DNA from: Vibrio hangzhouensis
GTDB taxonomy: Bacteria; Pseudomonadota; Gammaproteobacteria; Enterobacterales; Vibrionaceae
Assembly: GCF_900107935.1 (NCBI RefSeq)
Contig: NZ_FNVG01000010.1
Location: forward strand, 62,001-126,000
Reading direction: 5' to 3'
DNA: 64,000 nucleotides
Shown here: positions 30,693 through 40,616 of the stretch, in pieces
Numbering within the stretch: the stretch's first letter is position 1
Layout: each line of letters begins with the position of its first letter
Notes under the pieces: model-generated
The model's database searches: none
Seen by the model: only the letters and a program-made list of their open reading frames with translations
What the model was told of the DNA's origin: nothing
Made by a program: the position numbers and the translations under genes

Positions 30693-32030
30693 ATGAGTGA
30701 TAACACTCTGATTGCGGATGACCGCCCGATAGATGAACTCGTCGGTTGGGTCAAACAGCATGATTTTGCATTGAATCTTTCCACTGAACGGTTGGCATTT
30801 CTCATCTCCATCGCGGTGCTGAGTAATGAAAGATTTGATGAAGAGCTGGGTGAAGGTGAATTGCATGATGCGTTCAAAATCGTGACCCAGCAATTTGAGC
30901 AAACGGGCGAAGCCACCGCGTTTCGTGCCAACAATGCCATTAATGAGTTGGTGAAGCAGCGACTGCTGAGTCGATTTACCAGCGAAGTCAATGATGGCGC
31001 GAGTATATACAGACTTAGCCCTTTGGCTATTGGTATAACCGACTATTACGTCAGACATCGAGAATTCTCTAAACTCCGACTTTCTATTCAGCTCTCCATG
31101 ATTGCCGGTGAGATGGCGAAAGCTATCCAGGCCGCACAGGAGGGAGGCACGGTAGATCACTGGCGTAAGAATGTGTTTGCTGTGCTGAAGTACTCGGTGG
31201 GGGAGATTTTTGACCAAATCGATCTCAACCAGCGCGTAATGGATGAGCAGCAGCAGTCGGTGAAAGTCCAGATTGCAGAGCTATTGAACAAAGATTGGCG
31301 TGAAGCTATCAATAACTGTGAAACACTTCTGTCCGAGACGTCCGCGACGTTACGAGAGTTGCAAGATACGCTGCAGGCAGCGGGTGACGAATTACAAACG
31401 CAGATCCTGGATATTCAGGAACTGGTGTACGGTGATGACGAGTTGGAGTTCGTTGGCGAGGCATTGTTTGGTTTGCAAATGAAGCTCGACCGAATTATTA
31501 GCTGGGGTCAGCAAGCTATCGACTTATGGATAGGTTATGACCGTCACGTTCATAAGTTTATCCGTACCGCAATAGATATGGATCAGAACCGGGCATTCAG
31601 TCAAAGGTTACGTCAATCCGTTACCGACTATTTTGATGCGCCTTGGTATCTGACTTATGCCGATGCCGAGAAGCTGAGAGATCTCAGGGATGAAGCCCTT
31701 GTCCTTCGTAATGACGAAGTTACAGGTGCAGTGCCACTGGAAGTGGAATACGAAGAATTTGAACAAGTAAATGATGAGCTTGCAGAGCGCATTGGAGAGA
31801 TGCTGAAAGTCCACAAACAACAAGGCACGCCAATCGACTTAGGCATAGTGCTAAGAGATTACTTAGCCTCGCATCCGCATACCCATCATTTCGATCTCGC
31901 ACGAATTGTTGTCGACCAGGCGGTCAGACTTGGTTACTCGCAGTCTGATTACTCCGCTATTCAGCCCGACTGGCAGGCGATCAACGATTTTGGCGCAAAG
32001 GTACAAGCAAATGTCATCGACAAATATTGA
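30693..32030 (+). CDS. mukF: Chromosome partition protein MukF (kleisin)
   Basis: Kleisin subunit of the MukBEF condensin, which compacts and helps segregate the chromosome. The 445 residues begin [20 protein letters not shown], with an N-terminal winged-helix dimerisation domain, a helical middle and a C-terminal winged helix that binds the MukB head. The ATG at 30693 has an ACAGGAAAG ribosome site. It overlaps mukE by 20 bp, indicating coupled translation. Confidence 0.97.
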   Translation: MSDNTLIADDRPIDELVGWVKQHDFALNLSTERLAFLISIAVLSNERFDEELGEGELHDAFKIVTQQFEQTGEATAFRANNAINELVKQRLLSRFTSEVNDGASIYRLSPLAIGITDYYVRHREFSKLRLSIQLSMIAGEMAKAIQAAQEGGTVDHWRKNVFAVLKYSVGEIFDQIDLNQRVMDEQQQSVKVQIAELLNKDWREAINNCETLLSETSATLRELQDTLQAAGDELQTQILDIQELVYGDDELEFVGEALFGLQMKLDRIISWGQQAIDLWIGYDRHVHKFIRTAIDMDQNRAFSQRLRQSVTDYFDAPWYLTYADAEKLRDLRDEALVLRNDEVTGAVPLEVEYEEFEQVNDELAERIGEMLKVHKQQGTPIDLGIVLRDYLASHPHTHHFDLARIVVDQAVRLGYSQSDYSAIQPDWQAINDFGAKVQANVIDKY

Positions 32031-32754
32031 CGAATACATGCCAGAAAAACTGGCAAAAGCGATCACAAACCCGCTGTTTCCAGCACTCGATAGTGCACTT
32101 CGCGCGGGAAAACATATCTCCAGCGAAGATATGGACAACCATGCGTTGTTATCTGACTTTGAAATGGAGTTAGCCAGTTTTTACCAACGCTATAACACTG
32201 AGCTGGTTAAGGCTCCAGAGGGCTTTTTCTATTTACGACCACGTTCCACTACATTGATTGGGCGTAGTGTCCTTTCGGAACTAGATATGCTGGTGGGTAA
32301 AGTATTGTGTTTCCTTTATCTGAGCCCCGAACGTCTGGCCCACGAAGGTATTTTTACCAATCAGGAACTGTACGAAGAGTTACTGGCACTGGCTGATGAG
32401 AAAAAGCTGATGCGATTGGTGACCAACCGAGCAACGGGCTCTGATCTGGACAAAGAAAAACTGTTTGAAAAAGTGCGTACTTCGTTGCGTCGACTTCGCC
32501 GCCTGGGAATGACCATTTCAATCGGTGATACCGATAAGTTTCGCATCAGTGAAGCCGTGTTCCGTTTTGGAGCAGATGTGCGAATCGGCGATGACATGCG
32601 CGAAGCGCAGCTAAGACTGATTCGTGATGGCGAAGCGGTTGTTCACACTCAGGCTCCGTCTCAGGGAAGCTTGATTCCAGGTGAACAAGCGAATGCTTCC
32701 GAAGGCATTGAACGTGAAGATACCCAGCAAATTCAACAGGAGGCTGACGTATGA
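32011..32754 (+). CDS. mukE: Chromosome partition protein MukE (KITE)
   Basis: KITE-type winged-helix subunit that binds the MukF linker in the MukBEF complex. The 247 residues start [20 protein letters not shown] and contain [22 protein letters not shown], matching E. coli MukE (about 234 residues), with a glutamine- and glutamate-rich tail. The ATG at 32011 lies inside the end of mukF; its stop overlaps the mukB ATG by 4 bp (ATGA). Confidence 0.96.
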   Translation: MSSTNIDEYMPEKLAKAITNPLFPALDSALRAGKHISSEDMDNHALLSDFEMELASFYQRYNTELVKAPEGFFYLRPRSTTLIGRSVLSELDMLVGKVLCFLYLSPERLAHEGIFTNQELYEELLALADEKKLMRLVTNRATGSDLDKEKLFEKVRTSLRRLRRLGMTISIGDTDKFRISEAVFRFGADVRIGDDMREAQLRLIRDGEAVVHTQAPSQGSLIPGEQANASEGIEREDTQQIQQEADV

Positions 32755-35700
32755 TTGAAAGAGGTAAGTATCAATCGATGACGATGGTCAACTGGAACGG
32801 CTTCTTTGCACGTACTTTTGACATCGACAGTTTGGTGACCACACTATCCGGTGGTAATGGTGCGGGTAAATCCACCACCATGGCGTCTTTTATTACTGCA
32901 CTTATCCCGGACCAGAGCTTACTGCATTTTCGTAACACAACGGAAGCGGGTAGCTCTCAAGCATCCAGAGATAAGGGCCTGTACGGTAAGCTGCAGCCGG
33001 GCACCTGTTATTCGGCATTGGATGTGGTCAACTCTCGCAATCAGCGCATCTTATTTGCGGTGAAACTTCAACAGGTCGCGGGTCGGGACAAAAAAGTCGA
33101 TATCAAGCCATTTATCATTCAGGGCTTGCCGAGCAGTGTGAAGCCAACGGATATCTTGATTGAAGCGGTATCGGATAACCATGCTCGCGTACGTCAAATC
33201 AATGAAGTTAAAGACGCTGTAAGCTCAATGGAAGGCGTGCACTTTAAAGCCTTCAACTCGATTGTGGACTATCACGCGCAAATGTTTGAGTTTGGCGTTT
33301 TGCCGAAGAAACTGCGTAACAACAGTGACCGTTCAAAATTCTACCGTTTGATTGAAGCCTCACTATATGGTGGTATCTCGAGCGCCATAACCCGTTCTTT
33401 ACGTGATTACCTGTTACCACAAAACGGTGGGGTGAAGAAAGCGTTTCAGGATATGGAATCCGCACTGCGAGAAAACCGCCTGACTCTGGAAGCGATTAAG
33501 ACCACTCAGGCTGACCGTGATCTTTTCAAACACTTGATTACAGAGTCGACTAATTATGTTGCGGCTGACTATATGCGTCATGCTAATGAGCGTCGCAACA
33601 AGCTGGAAACCACATTGTCGATGCGCAGTGAGCTGTTCGGTTCCAGACAGACCCTGATTGCACAAAATGAGTTGCTCAACAAAGTACAGCAAGAGCTGTC
33701 TATGTTGCTCGAGAGTGAATCCGGATTGGAACAGGATTACCAGGGGGCTCAGGACCATTTATTGCTGGTTCAGAACGCCTTGCGTCAACAAGAAAAAATC
33801 GAACGCTATCAGGAAGATCTTGAGGAGCTCAATGAGCGACTTGAAGAACAGATGATGGTGGTAGAAGAGGCGACAGAGCGCAAGCTGGCAGCAGAAGAGC
33901 AGGCCACATTTGCAGAAGAAGAGGTGGACAGCCTCAAGACTCAACTTGCCGACTATCAACAGGCTCTGGACGTTCAACAAACTCGTGCACTGCAATATCA
34001 ACAAGCGGTTCAGGCACTCGATAAAGCTCGTGACCTGCTTGCAGATGACTCGTTAAATCAGGACAAAGCCGTTGAAACACTCCAGCAACTGAAAGCCGAT
34101 GAAACTAAAAGTACTGCACAGGTACTAGAGCTTAAACATCGCCTGGACATGTCTTCGGCTGCGGCCCAACAATTTGAGTTGGCACTATCTCTGGTTAAAC
34201 AGGTCGCCGGTGACGTTGTTCGTACCGAAGCAGGCAGCATTGCCCGATCGATGTTGAAACAAAGTGATGAACAGCAACAGCTATTGAAAAATGAGACTCA
34301 GTTGCGAGCTCAGTACCGCGAAGTAGAGAAAAACATTGAGCGACAAGAGCAGGCCAAACAACTTGCCAGTGAACTCGAGCAAACTGGGGTACGTGTTGCC
34401 ACTGATGTTGATCTTGAACTGGAAGCAGAAAGTCAGCGTGAACGTGTGCTCGAAGTTGAACAGCAGCTTGATACGTTGAGAGACTGCGCCGGAGAACTGA
34501 AGCAGCGTGAACAAGAGTTCACCTCTGCGATGAGCAAACTGGAAAGTTATGCTCCTAATTGGATTCGCTCGTTCAATGCTCTGGAAGATCTTCGTGAGCA
34601 AAGCGGACTGGAGTTAACAGATCGCGCTGATGTCATCAGTTCGATGCAAGAGATCAATGATAAAGAGCGTCAAACGGCGTTCGATCGTGATGTATTAGCC
34701 AAAAGAAGGGAAGAACTGGAGCAGGAAATCGAGCGTCTGGCTTCTCCTGGAGGCTCAAATGACCCGCGCCTGAAAGGTTTGGCTGATACATTAGGTGGCG
34801 TTTTGTTATCGGAGATCTATGACGATATCACCATTAATGATGCGCCATATTTCAGTGCTATGTACGGTCCGGCACGTCATGCTATCGTGGTTTCTAACCT
34901 TGAAGGTATTAAGGAGAAACTGGTCGAACTGGATGACTGCCCGGAAGACCTGTACATCATTGAAGGTGATATCGATGCGTTTGATGACAGTTCATTCGAT
35001 GCAGATGAACTAGACGGAGCGGTTTGTGTTCAATTGAATGAAAGGCAGCTACGTTATTCTCGTTTTCCGAAAATTCCGCTATTTGGACGAGCAGCACGTG
35101 AACAAAGACTGGAACTGCTGCGCGAACAACGCGAAGAAACGGTTGAAAAGCATGCTAAAGCTGCTTTTGATGCGCAAAAACTGCAGCGTTTGTATCAGGC
35201 ATTTAATGCCTTTGCAGCACAACACATGCAACTAGCCTTTGAAGCGGACCCTGAAGCAGAGTTAGCCCGTTTACGTGAGCAGCGTAGCCAAGTTTCTCGC
35301 GAACTGAATGAGAATAAACAACGTGAACAGCAAGTCAGCTCGCAGCTGGCGAAAGCGAAGCACACTGTCACCTTACTGGACCGATTGGCCATATCATCAA
35401 ATGTACTGTTTGATGAGACATTGACGGAACGTTTTCAGGCGCTCAATGAACAGATTGAAGCATTGAACTCGGCGAAGGCTTTCATGCATCAGCACGAGAA
35501 AACACTCGATAAGTTATCAGCTGTGGTCAACGCGCTAGATAGTGACCCAGAGCAGTTTGATGCATTAAGCCAAGAGTACCAACAAGCGGACAAAGCACTG
35601 CAGGCATTAAAAGCTCAGATCTTTGCGGTTGCCGATCTGGCAGAGCGACGTCCTTACTTTGCGTATGCAGACTCAGTGGATATGCTGAGTCAGAGCAGTG

Positions 35701-37199
35701 AACTGAGTGAACAGCTTAAAACCAAATTGGTTCAGGCAGAAGCGAGTCGTACCCGTTTGCGAGATGAACTGAAGCAGGTTCAGGAACAGAGCAACCAGTA
35801 CAATCAGGTGTTGGCGTCGCTTAAGAGTTCACATCAGGCGAAACAGGAAACGGTTCAGGAGTTCAAAGCGGAACTTCAGGAATACGGCATCGTCCCTGAT
35901 GAGTCGGCGCTTGAACGCGCGGAAAAGCGTCGTGATGAACTACAGATTGCGTTGCAAACTTCTCGTAGTCGCAAGTCGGAATATGAGAAAACCATGACCT
36001 CGACAGAACTGGAAATGAAGGGGCTGGCAAAGCGCCTGAAGAAAGTCCAGAAGGAGTACATCGAACTACGTGCTTATGTGGTTGCGGCTAAAGCGGGGTG
36101 GTGCAGTGTATTGCGCCTTGCCAAAGCGAACGATGTTGAACGTCGCTTGCATAAGCGTGAGTTGGCTTATTTGAGTGCGGGTGAGCTACGCTCGATGTCA
36201 GATAAATCGTTGGGCGCATTGCGTCTGGCTGTTGCTGACAATGAAGATCTTCGTGATTCATTACGTCAGTCCGAAGATACCTCTAAGCCAGAGCGTAAGG
36301 TTCTGTTTTATATTGCGGTCTATCAGCATCTGCGAGAACGCATTCGTCAGGATATTATTCGCACGGATGATCCTGTGGAAGCGATCGAAGAGATGGAAGT
36401 GGAACTGGCTCGTCTGACAGAGGAACTGACGCAGCGCGAGAACCGTCTTGCGATAAGCTCTGAATCTGTATCGAGCATCATCAATAAGACGATCCAGCGA
36501 GAACAGAACCGTATTCGCATGCTCAATCAGGGCCTGTCGAACATTCATTTCGGTCAGGTGAAAGGCGTGCGTTTGAATGTGAAGATCCGTGAGAGTCATG
36601 AACAGCTTCTGGTGGCACTGACAGGTGATCACAAGGATCTGTTTGAAAGCTCTCGCTATACCTTCTCGGAAGCAATGGCGAAGCTATTCCAGCGAGTGAA
36701 TCCTCATATTGACATGGGACAGCGTTCCCCACAGGTGCTGGGTGAAGAGCTATTAGATTATCGTAACTACCTGGAACTGAGTGTAGAAGTGAATCGTGGT
36801 TCTGATGGTTGGTTACAAGCTGAATCGGGTGCCCTGTCGACCGGTGAAGCGATTGGTACCGGTCAGTCGATTCTTCTTATGGTGGTGCAGAGCTGGGAAG
36901 AAGAATCCCGTCGCTTGCGCAGCAAAGATATTCTGCCATGCCGACTGTTGTTCCTCGATGAAGCCGCCCGTCTCGATGCGAAGTCGATTGCGACTCTGTT
37001 TGAGCTTTGTGACCGTCAGGGAATGCAGCTTCTAATCGCAGCGCCTGAAAACATCAGTCCAGAAAAAGGGACTACCTATAAGCTGGTTCGTAAAGTGTTC
37101 AAAGATCACGAACATGTACATGTGGTGGGACTTCGTGGCTTTGGTGAGAATAAGCGACTGGAAGATGCCGAGAAGCTTGTCGAGCAGGTAACGGCTTAG
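32751..37199 (+). CDS. mukB: Chromosome partition protein MukB (SMC-like ATPase)
   Basis: SMC-like ATPase of the MukBEF condensin. The 1482-residue length matches E. coli (1486). Walker [11 protein letters not shown] lies near residue 34, long coiled-coil arms flank a central hinge near 650-770 with [23 protein letters not shown], and the C-terminal head carries [13 protein letters not shown] (signature, about 1360) and [11 protein letters not shown] (Walker B, about 1400). It overlaps mukE by 4 bp and is closed by a hairpin at 37218-37245. Retention of MukBEF (rather than Smc-ScpAB) fits the gammaproteobacterial group that includes Vibrio. Confidence 0.98.
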   Translation: MIERGKYQSMTMVNWNGFFARTFDIDSLVTTLSGGNGAGKSTTMASFITALIPDQSLLHFRNTTEAGSSQASRDKGLYGKLQPGTCYSALDVVNSRNQRILFAVKLQQVAGRDKKVDIKPFIIQGLPSSVKPTDILIEAVSDNHARVRQINEVKDAVSSMEGVHFKAFNSIVDYHAQMFEFGVLPKKLRNNSDRSKFYRLIEASLYGGISSAITRSLRDYLLPQNGGVKKAFQDMESALRENRLTLEAIKTTQADRDLFKHLITESTNYVAADYMRHANERRNKLETTLSMRSELFGSRQTLIAQNELLNKVQQELSMLLESESGLEQDYQGAQDHLLLVQNALRQQEKIERYQEDLEELNERLEEQMMVVEEATERKLAAEEQATFAEEEVDSLKTQLADYQQALDVQQTRALQYQQAVQALDKARDLLADDSLNQDKAVETLQQLKADETKSTAQVLELKHRLDMSSAAAQQFELALSLVKQVAGDVVRTEAGSIARSMLKQSDEQQQLLKNETQLRAQYREVEKNIERQEQAKQLASELEQTGVRVATDVDLELEAESQRERVLEVEQQLDTLRDCAGELKQREQEFTSAMSKLESYAPNWIRSFNALEDLREQSGLELTDRADVISSMQEINDKERQTAFDRDVLAKRREELEQEIERLASPGGSNDPRLKGLADTLGGVLLSEIYDDITINDAPYFSAMYGPARHAIVVSNLEGIKEKLVELDDCPEDLYIIEGDIDAFDDSSFDADELDGAVCVQLNERQLRYSRFPKIPLFGRAAREQRLELLREQREETVEKHAKAAFDAQKLQRLYQAFNAFAAQHMQLAFEADPEAELARLREQRSQVSRELNENKQREQQVSSQLAKAKHTVTLLDRLAISSNVLFDETLTERFQALNEQIEALNSAKAFMHQHEKTLDKLSAVVNALDSDPEQFDALSQEYQQADKALQALKAQIFAVADLAERRPYFAYADSVDMLSQSSELSEQLKTKLVQAEASRTRLRDELKQVQEQSNQYNQVLASLKSSHQAKQETVQEFKAELQEYGIVPDESALERAEKRRDELQIALQTSRSRKSEYEKTMTSTELEMKGLAKRLKKVQKEYIELRAYVVAAKAGWCSVLRLAKANDVERRLHKRELAYLSAGELRSMSDKSLGALRLAVADNEDLRDSLRQSEDTSKPERKVLFYIAVYQHLRERIRQDIIRTDDPVEAIEEMEVELARLTEELTQRENRLAISSESVSSIINKTIQREQNRIRMLNQGLSNIHFGQVKGVRLNVKIRESHEQLLVALTGDHKDLFESSRYTFSEAMAKLFQRVNPHIDMGQRSPQVLGEELLDYRNYLELSVEVNRGSDGWLQAESGALSTGEAIGTGQSILLMVVQSWEEESRRLRSKDILPCRLLFLDEAARLDAKSIATLFELCDRQGMQLLIAAPENISPEKGTTYKLVRKVFKDHEHVHVVGLRGFGENKRLEDAEKLVEQVTA

Positions 37200-37217
37200 A
37201 GTTGGTTCGTTGACAAA

Positions 37218-37245
37218 AATGCCTCCACATGACAATGGAGGCATT
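37218..37245 (+). terminator. mukB operon terminator
   Basis: AATGCCTCCA-CATGACAA-TGGAGGCATT, a perfect 10-bp stem 18 bp after mukB; the T tract is weak (CTTGTCAT). Confidence 0.75.
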
Positions 37246-37325
37246 CTTGTCATATCTATACTGGGCCGTGCCTTTGCTAGATGACTGCGACATCGGTATC
37301 CAGCATGATAGGACAGTGTCGGGAC

Positions 37326-37532
37326 TTAAGAGTCACTTCCAGATAGTTTGCTATTGAGGTCGGCTATTTGTTTCCAACGTTGAGGATACTTGTCTCCTAG
37401 CACAAGAAAAAAGTCGTCAAGATCCAATCTCTCATTTACAGCAATTTCGGCAATCCGATTCAAATAAATTTCTTCAGTTTCAAACGATCGAATGGGGTTT
37501 CGCTCCAAAAATAGCATCACAGCGTTACTCAT
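37326..37532 (-). CDS. Small hypothetical protein (68 residues)
   Basis: I do not recognise this protein. It is predicted helical and acidic in its middle (IAEIAVNERLDLDDFFLVLG), with no signal peptide, membrane helix or metal motif. The ATG at 37532 (MSNAVMLFLERN) has a GGAG 9 bp upstream; an in-frame ATG 16 codons earlier has no better site. It stands alone between the mukB terminator and an rsmS remnant, convergent with mukB, in a stretch that looks accessory. Confidence 0.5.
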   Translation of the reverse strand: MSNAVMLFLERNPIRSFETEEIYLNRIAEIAVNERLDLDDFFLVLGDKYPQRWKQIADLNSKLSGSDS

Positions 37533-37885
37533 ATCTGCACTCCGCTTCAAAGAAAGTATCAAAGGGTTAAGGCACTGCACATTGATAACTATAGGGGTTT
37601 AAGACTTCTTTAGCTATTGATTTTTTTGTAGGTCGTTCTTTATGAACTCTAGCGCTTGCAATGCGACCTTTGGAACCACCTGATTAGCTGTCGGTCACTA
37701 AGTCATGACATTGGACCCTGCAATGTACCCAACTCTTAGCGACCGTATCCCTTTTCGTTACTACAATGGATAAAGATCAAAGAATCTAGCTATAGTAAAA
37801 AGGTTACTTTACCTTCGATAATTTACTTATTGCGCTTACGAGGTGGTGAGTTTTCTAAGTAGAATTGTGCCATAGGAGAAAGTTA
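37533..37885. other. Gap before the orphan glycosyltransferase
   Basis: These 353 bp hold the rsmS remnant (37614-37694) and presumably the promoter of the glycosyltransferase gene. AGGAGA at 37874-37879 is the ribosome site of that gene. Nothing else is visible. Confidence 0.5.
37614..37694 (-). pseudogene. C-terminal remnant of an rsmS (ybaM-like) gene
   Basis: A 26-codon open frame without a start codon, bounded upstream by an in-frame TGA at 37695-37697, encodes NQVVPKVALQALEFIKNDL before a TAG. This aligns without gaps to the C-terminus of the intact RsmS-like protein at 39128-39283 (NEVDPKIALQALEIVKGDL). The DNA similarity is only moderate, so the copy is old or came from another strain. 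It is on the same strand as intact rsmS, and the orphan glycosyltransferase lies between the two. Confidence 0.6.
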
Positions 37886-38998
37886 GTGGACCGGCAATTG
37901 AAAATCCTTCACATCGTCAACAGGGTAGGCAACGGTGGTTCAGAGTCGGGTACCATTAATCTGGCACGTGGCCAGGCACATTTTCATCATGTTCGCGTCG
38001 TAGGGATCAAGCCCCCTCTGAAGACCAATCAAGACATCGCAGGCGCACTTATCAAATTACTAGAACAAGACGGAGTGGGTTATCATGAACTCAATTTCTC
38101 CAATTTACCGCCACGTTTGTTCGTTGCCGCATTTAGGTTAAAGTCTATCATTCAAAGCTTTGAGCCTGATATCGTACACTTGCATACCGACCATCCCGAA
38201 TACTTATTTTCGATTATTAAACCCTGGGTAAAATGCCTGGTAGTGCGTACCATAAGAAATACCGTGTTCTGGCCCACAAGCACCTATCGAGGTCGCTTTA
38301 CAGAGAGAAGAATTACCGATGCTGTCACTGTCCACTTTGACCACGACAATATCGCCTCGTTGAATCGGCGCAGAGCTGAGTTTGGTCTGAAACCACCCAC
38401 CACTATTGAGGTGATTCCCAATGCGATTAACCGCCATTGCGAAACCAATAGTGCTGAAGCTCCGGTGCAGTACCATGAGGGATTCGTTAACTTGGGCTAT
38501 ATTGGACGTCTTTCATCTCAGAAAGGTCCTGATATTTTGTTTCAAGCTCTAGAGCAATTGCCAGCTCATACCGTTGTGTTGCATGTGATTGGTGATGGTG
38601 AAGATAAACAAAAGCTGATGAAAATGGCGGAGTCTATACAGCAAGAAATCATATTCTATGGTGCAGTCCCTTTTGCCAGGCAATATATAAAGGTCTTTGA
38701 CTACCTTGTGGTGCCGTCTCGATATGAAGGCTTCGGACTTGTATCACTCGAAGCACAATTAGAAAAAACGCCAGTTATTGCCGCTCGCTCTCCTGGGTTA
38801 TTAAACTCACTTCCTGAAGAATGGCCTTTGCTGTTTGACAATGAAAACAGCAAACAGCTAGCGGAGTTATTGACGCGCTTGATAGACGGTCAGGATGACT
38901 ATACAGAGACAGTAAAAACTGGCTATGAGAATGCATTAAACTATACGATGGAAGCGCAAGTACGACGTTACACTGATCTTTATTTGCGATATCTGTAA
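37886..38998 (+). CDS. Glycosyltransferase family 4 protein (orphan)
   Basis: A 370-residue GT-B glycosyltransferase. The N-terminal half has ILHIVNRVGNGGSESGTINLA and PDIVHLHTDHPEYL; the C-terminal half has LGYIGRLSSQKGPDILFQAL, HVIGDGEDKQKL and PSRYEGFGLVSLEAQL, the EX7E-type motif of GT4. The GTG at 37886 is chosen because AGGAGA lies 7 bp before it; an earlier in-frame TTG lacks a site. The acceptor and donor are unknown. It is not next to other polysaccharide genes and sits between the rsmS remnant and the priC-rsmS operon, which suggests insertion. Confidence 0.85.
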   Translation: MDRQLKILHIVNRVGNGGSESGTINLARGQAHFHHVRVVGIKPPLKTNQDIAGALIKLLEQDGVGYHELNFSNLPPRLFVAAFRLKSIIQSFEPDIVHLHTDHPEYLFSIIKPWVKCLVVRTIRNTVFWPTSTYRGRFTERRITDAVTVHFDHDNIASLNRRRAEFGLKPPTTIEVIPNAINRHCETNSAEAPVQYHEGFVNLGYIGRLSSQKGPDILFQALEQLPAHTVVLHVIGDGEDKQKLMKMAESIQQEIIFYGAVPFARQYIKVFDYLVVPSRYEGFGLVSLEAQLEKTPVIAARSPGLLNSLPEEWPLLFDNENSKQLAELLTRLIDGQDDYTETVKTGYENALNYTMEAQVRRYTDLYLRYL

Positions 38999-39127
38999 AG
39001 TAGGTATGTCACTACCATTGTGAGCAGGGATGGGCTCTGTAGGCTCTGACAATTCAGAGCAGTCTATTTCTTCGAGGATGTTCCTGTTAACGATACCATA
39101 CGCCACAAGCCGGGGCGGAAACGAAGC

Positions 39128-39283
39128 CTAGCCCTCAATTTTTTTCAGTAAATCGCCTTTCACTATCTCAAGTGCCTGCAAGGCGATTTTGGGGTCTACC
39201 TCATTACTTTCCAGTAGAAAGATAAGGTCAACGGCCAGTTTTATTTCTTCCGGCGCATGTTCTAATCCAGATTCATTCGACAT
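39128..39283 (-). CDS. rsmS: RsmS/YbaM family small protein
   Basis: A 51-residue protein beginning MSNESGLEHAPEEIKLAVDL and ending IALQALEIVKGDLLKKIEG. The LENAPDDVKLAVDLIMLLE...LAALEIVKRD pattern of E. coli YbaM (RsmS) is clearly recognisable, and there too the gene follows priC. RsmS has been described as a pleiotropic regulator of secreted enzymes in Pectobacterium; its biochemical role is unknown. The ATG at 39283 overlaps the priC stop by one base (TAATG). It is the last gene of dinG-yfcA-priC-rsmS. Confidence 0.85.
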   Translation of the reverse strand: MSNESGLEHAPEEIKLAVDLIFLLESNEVDPKIALQALEIVKGDLLKKIEG

Positions 39284-39801
39284 TATATAAATTTCATCCT
39301 TTGGCTAATGGCATACTTAATGGCATTTATCGCACTCCGGCAACGTTGTAATCTTTGCTCGGTGGCAATGAGATCTTGTTTGCTTTGTCCTGAAGCGTCC
39401 AGTTTCAGCTCTTTTTCCCTGACCAGTTGACACAATCGCTGTTCCCAAGCCTTATGTTGCTTGAGGTCTGCTCGCAATTCAGTCAGAGGCTTGTTGTTCA
39501 GTGTCTGTCCGGAGCTTAACGGAAAGTCTGCCAATACTCTTTCCAGAGCTTCAAGTTGAGAACTAAAACGCTCGAGTAGGAATTCAACGGAAGACACATC
39601 ACTCTGGCAATTGTTGATGTTTGTCAGAGCATGAACAAGGTTACGTTCCGCCTCTTCTACACAGGGGGTCAATTTGTACCCGGACGTATCAAAAAGGTGT
39701 TGATCGAAATAACGATGTCCCTGACTTATGTGTTGTTTATCGAATAAAAGTGCTTGGGTTTTGAGTTCCCCTAGTCTGGACTTTAGCTGGGCAATATTCA
39801 T
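39283..39801 (-). CDS. priC: Primosomal replication protein PriC
   Basis: Replication-restart protein that loads DnaB at stalled forks. The 172-residue helical protein begins MNIAQLKSRLGELKTQALLFD and has HRYFDQHLFDTSGYKLTPCVEEA and LLERFSSQLEALERVL, the pattern of E. coli PriC (175 residues). The ATG at 39801 is chosen over an in-frame start inside the preceding gene. It is followed by rsmS with a one-base overlap, as in E. coli (priC-ybaM). Confidence 0.88.
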   Translation of the reverse strand: MNIAQLKSRLGELKTQALLFDKQHISQGHRYFDQHLFDTSGYKLTPCVEEAERNLVHALTNINNCQSDVSSVEFLLERFSSQLEALERVLADFPLSSGQTLNNKPLTELRADLKQHKAWEQRLCQLVREKELKLDASGQSKQDLIATEQRLQRCRSAINAIKYAISQRMKFI

Positions 39802-39830
39802 ATGAGTCACCAAGTCAGCCGATATTTCGG

Positions 39831-40601
39831 CTAGAACCACGCCTCGTACGCGAGTTTGATCGCCAGGACACTGACGACAGAGACAAATATCGGTCGGATA
39901 AATTTAGCACCAAAGCGAATCGCTGAATGAGCTCCGATGTAAGCGCCAGCCATTAGACAAACGCCCATCGTTAAGCCTAGCACCCAATTGATATGACCTA
40001 AAACCGCAAATGTCACCAGCGAGGTAAAGTTACTGGTGAAATTCATCGCTTTTGCCAAGCCGGAGGCGAACAGAATATTCAGACGGTACAACGCCATGGA
40101 ACTTACTGTCCAGAAGGCACCAGTTCCCGGACCCGCGACGCCGTCGTAAAAGCCGAGGGACAGTCCTTGTAAATATTGCTTTCTATTGAACGTAGGGCAG
40201 CCGATATCAACCTTATTATGCTCACCTTGAGGCGCGCGATGGAAAACGGTGTACAGGGCTGCTGCCAGGATAATCAGTGGCAGTACTTTTTCCAGCCACT
40301 CTGTGCTGATCATGTCGACCACTAACGTACCTAAGGTCGCGCCGAATAAGGTAGCGACAAAAGCCCGGAACCAGCATTCGGGGTTAAACAACCGTTTGCG
40401 GTAGTAAGTAAAAGCCGCAGTAGAGGAAGCAAAGGTGGCTGCCAGCTTATTGGTTCCCAGCGCAATATGGGGGGGTAATCCCAGTGAAAGTAGGGCGGGA
40501 ACCGTTAACATGCCGCCGCCACCAGCAACGGCGTCAATAAAGCCCGCTGCAAATGCAACCAGCGCCAAAATCACCAACATGCTTGGTTCGATAAATTCCA
40601 T
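39831..40601 (-). CDS. TSUP (TauE/SafE) family membrane transporter, YfcA type
   Basis: A 256-residue inner-membrane protein with about eight hydrophobic segments and the two TSUP half-motifs: GFIDAVAGGGGMLTVPALLS at the N-terminus and GFYDGVAGPGTGAFWTVSS in the middle. Proteins of this family export sulfite or organosulfonates or are of unknown substrate; E. coli YfcA is the closest named relative I recall. It lies 15 bp after dinG and 29 bp before priC on the same strand, so it is probably co-transcribed. Confidence 0.88.
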   Translation of the reverse strand: MEFIEPSMLVILALVAFAAGFIDAVAGGGGMLTVPALLSLGLPPHIALGTNKLAATFASSTAAFTYYRKRLFNPECWFRAFVATLFGATLGTLVVDMISTEWLEKVLPLIILAAALYTVFHRAPQGEHNKVDIGCPTFNRKQYLQGLSLGFYDGVAGPGTGAFWTVSSMALYRLNILFASGLAKAMNFTSNFTSLVTFAVLGHINWVLGLTMGVCLMAGAYIGAHSAIRFGAKFIRPIFVSVVSVLAIKLAYEAWF

Positions 40602-40616
40602 CGAGACTTGTGACCT

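Noticed and set aside
30654..31217. 187-codon open frame antisense to cmoM-mukF
   Set aside because: It crosses two genuine, conserved genes on the opposite strand; no promoter or ribosome site is visible.
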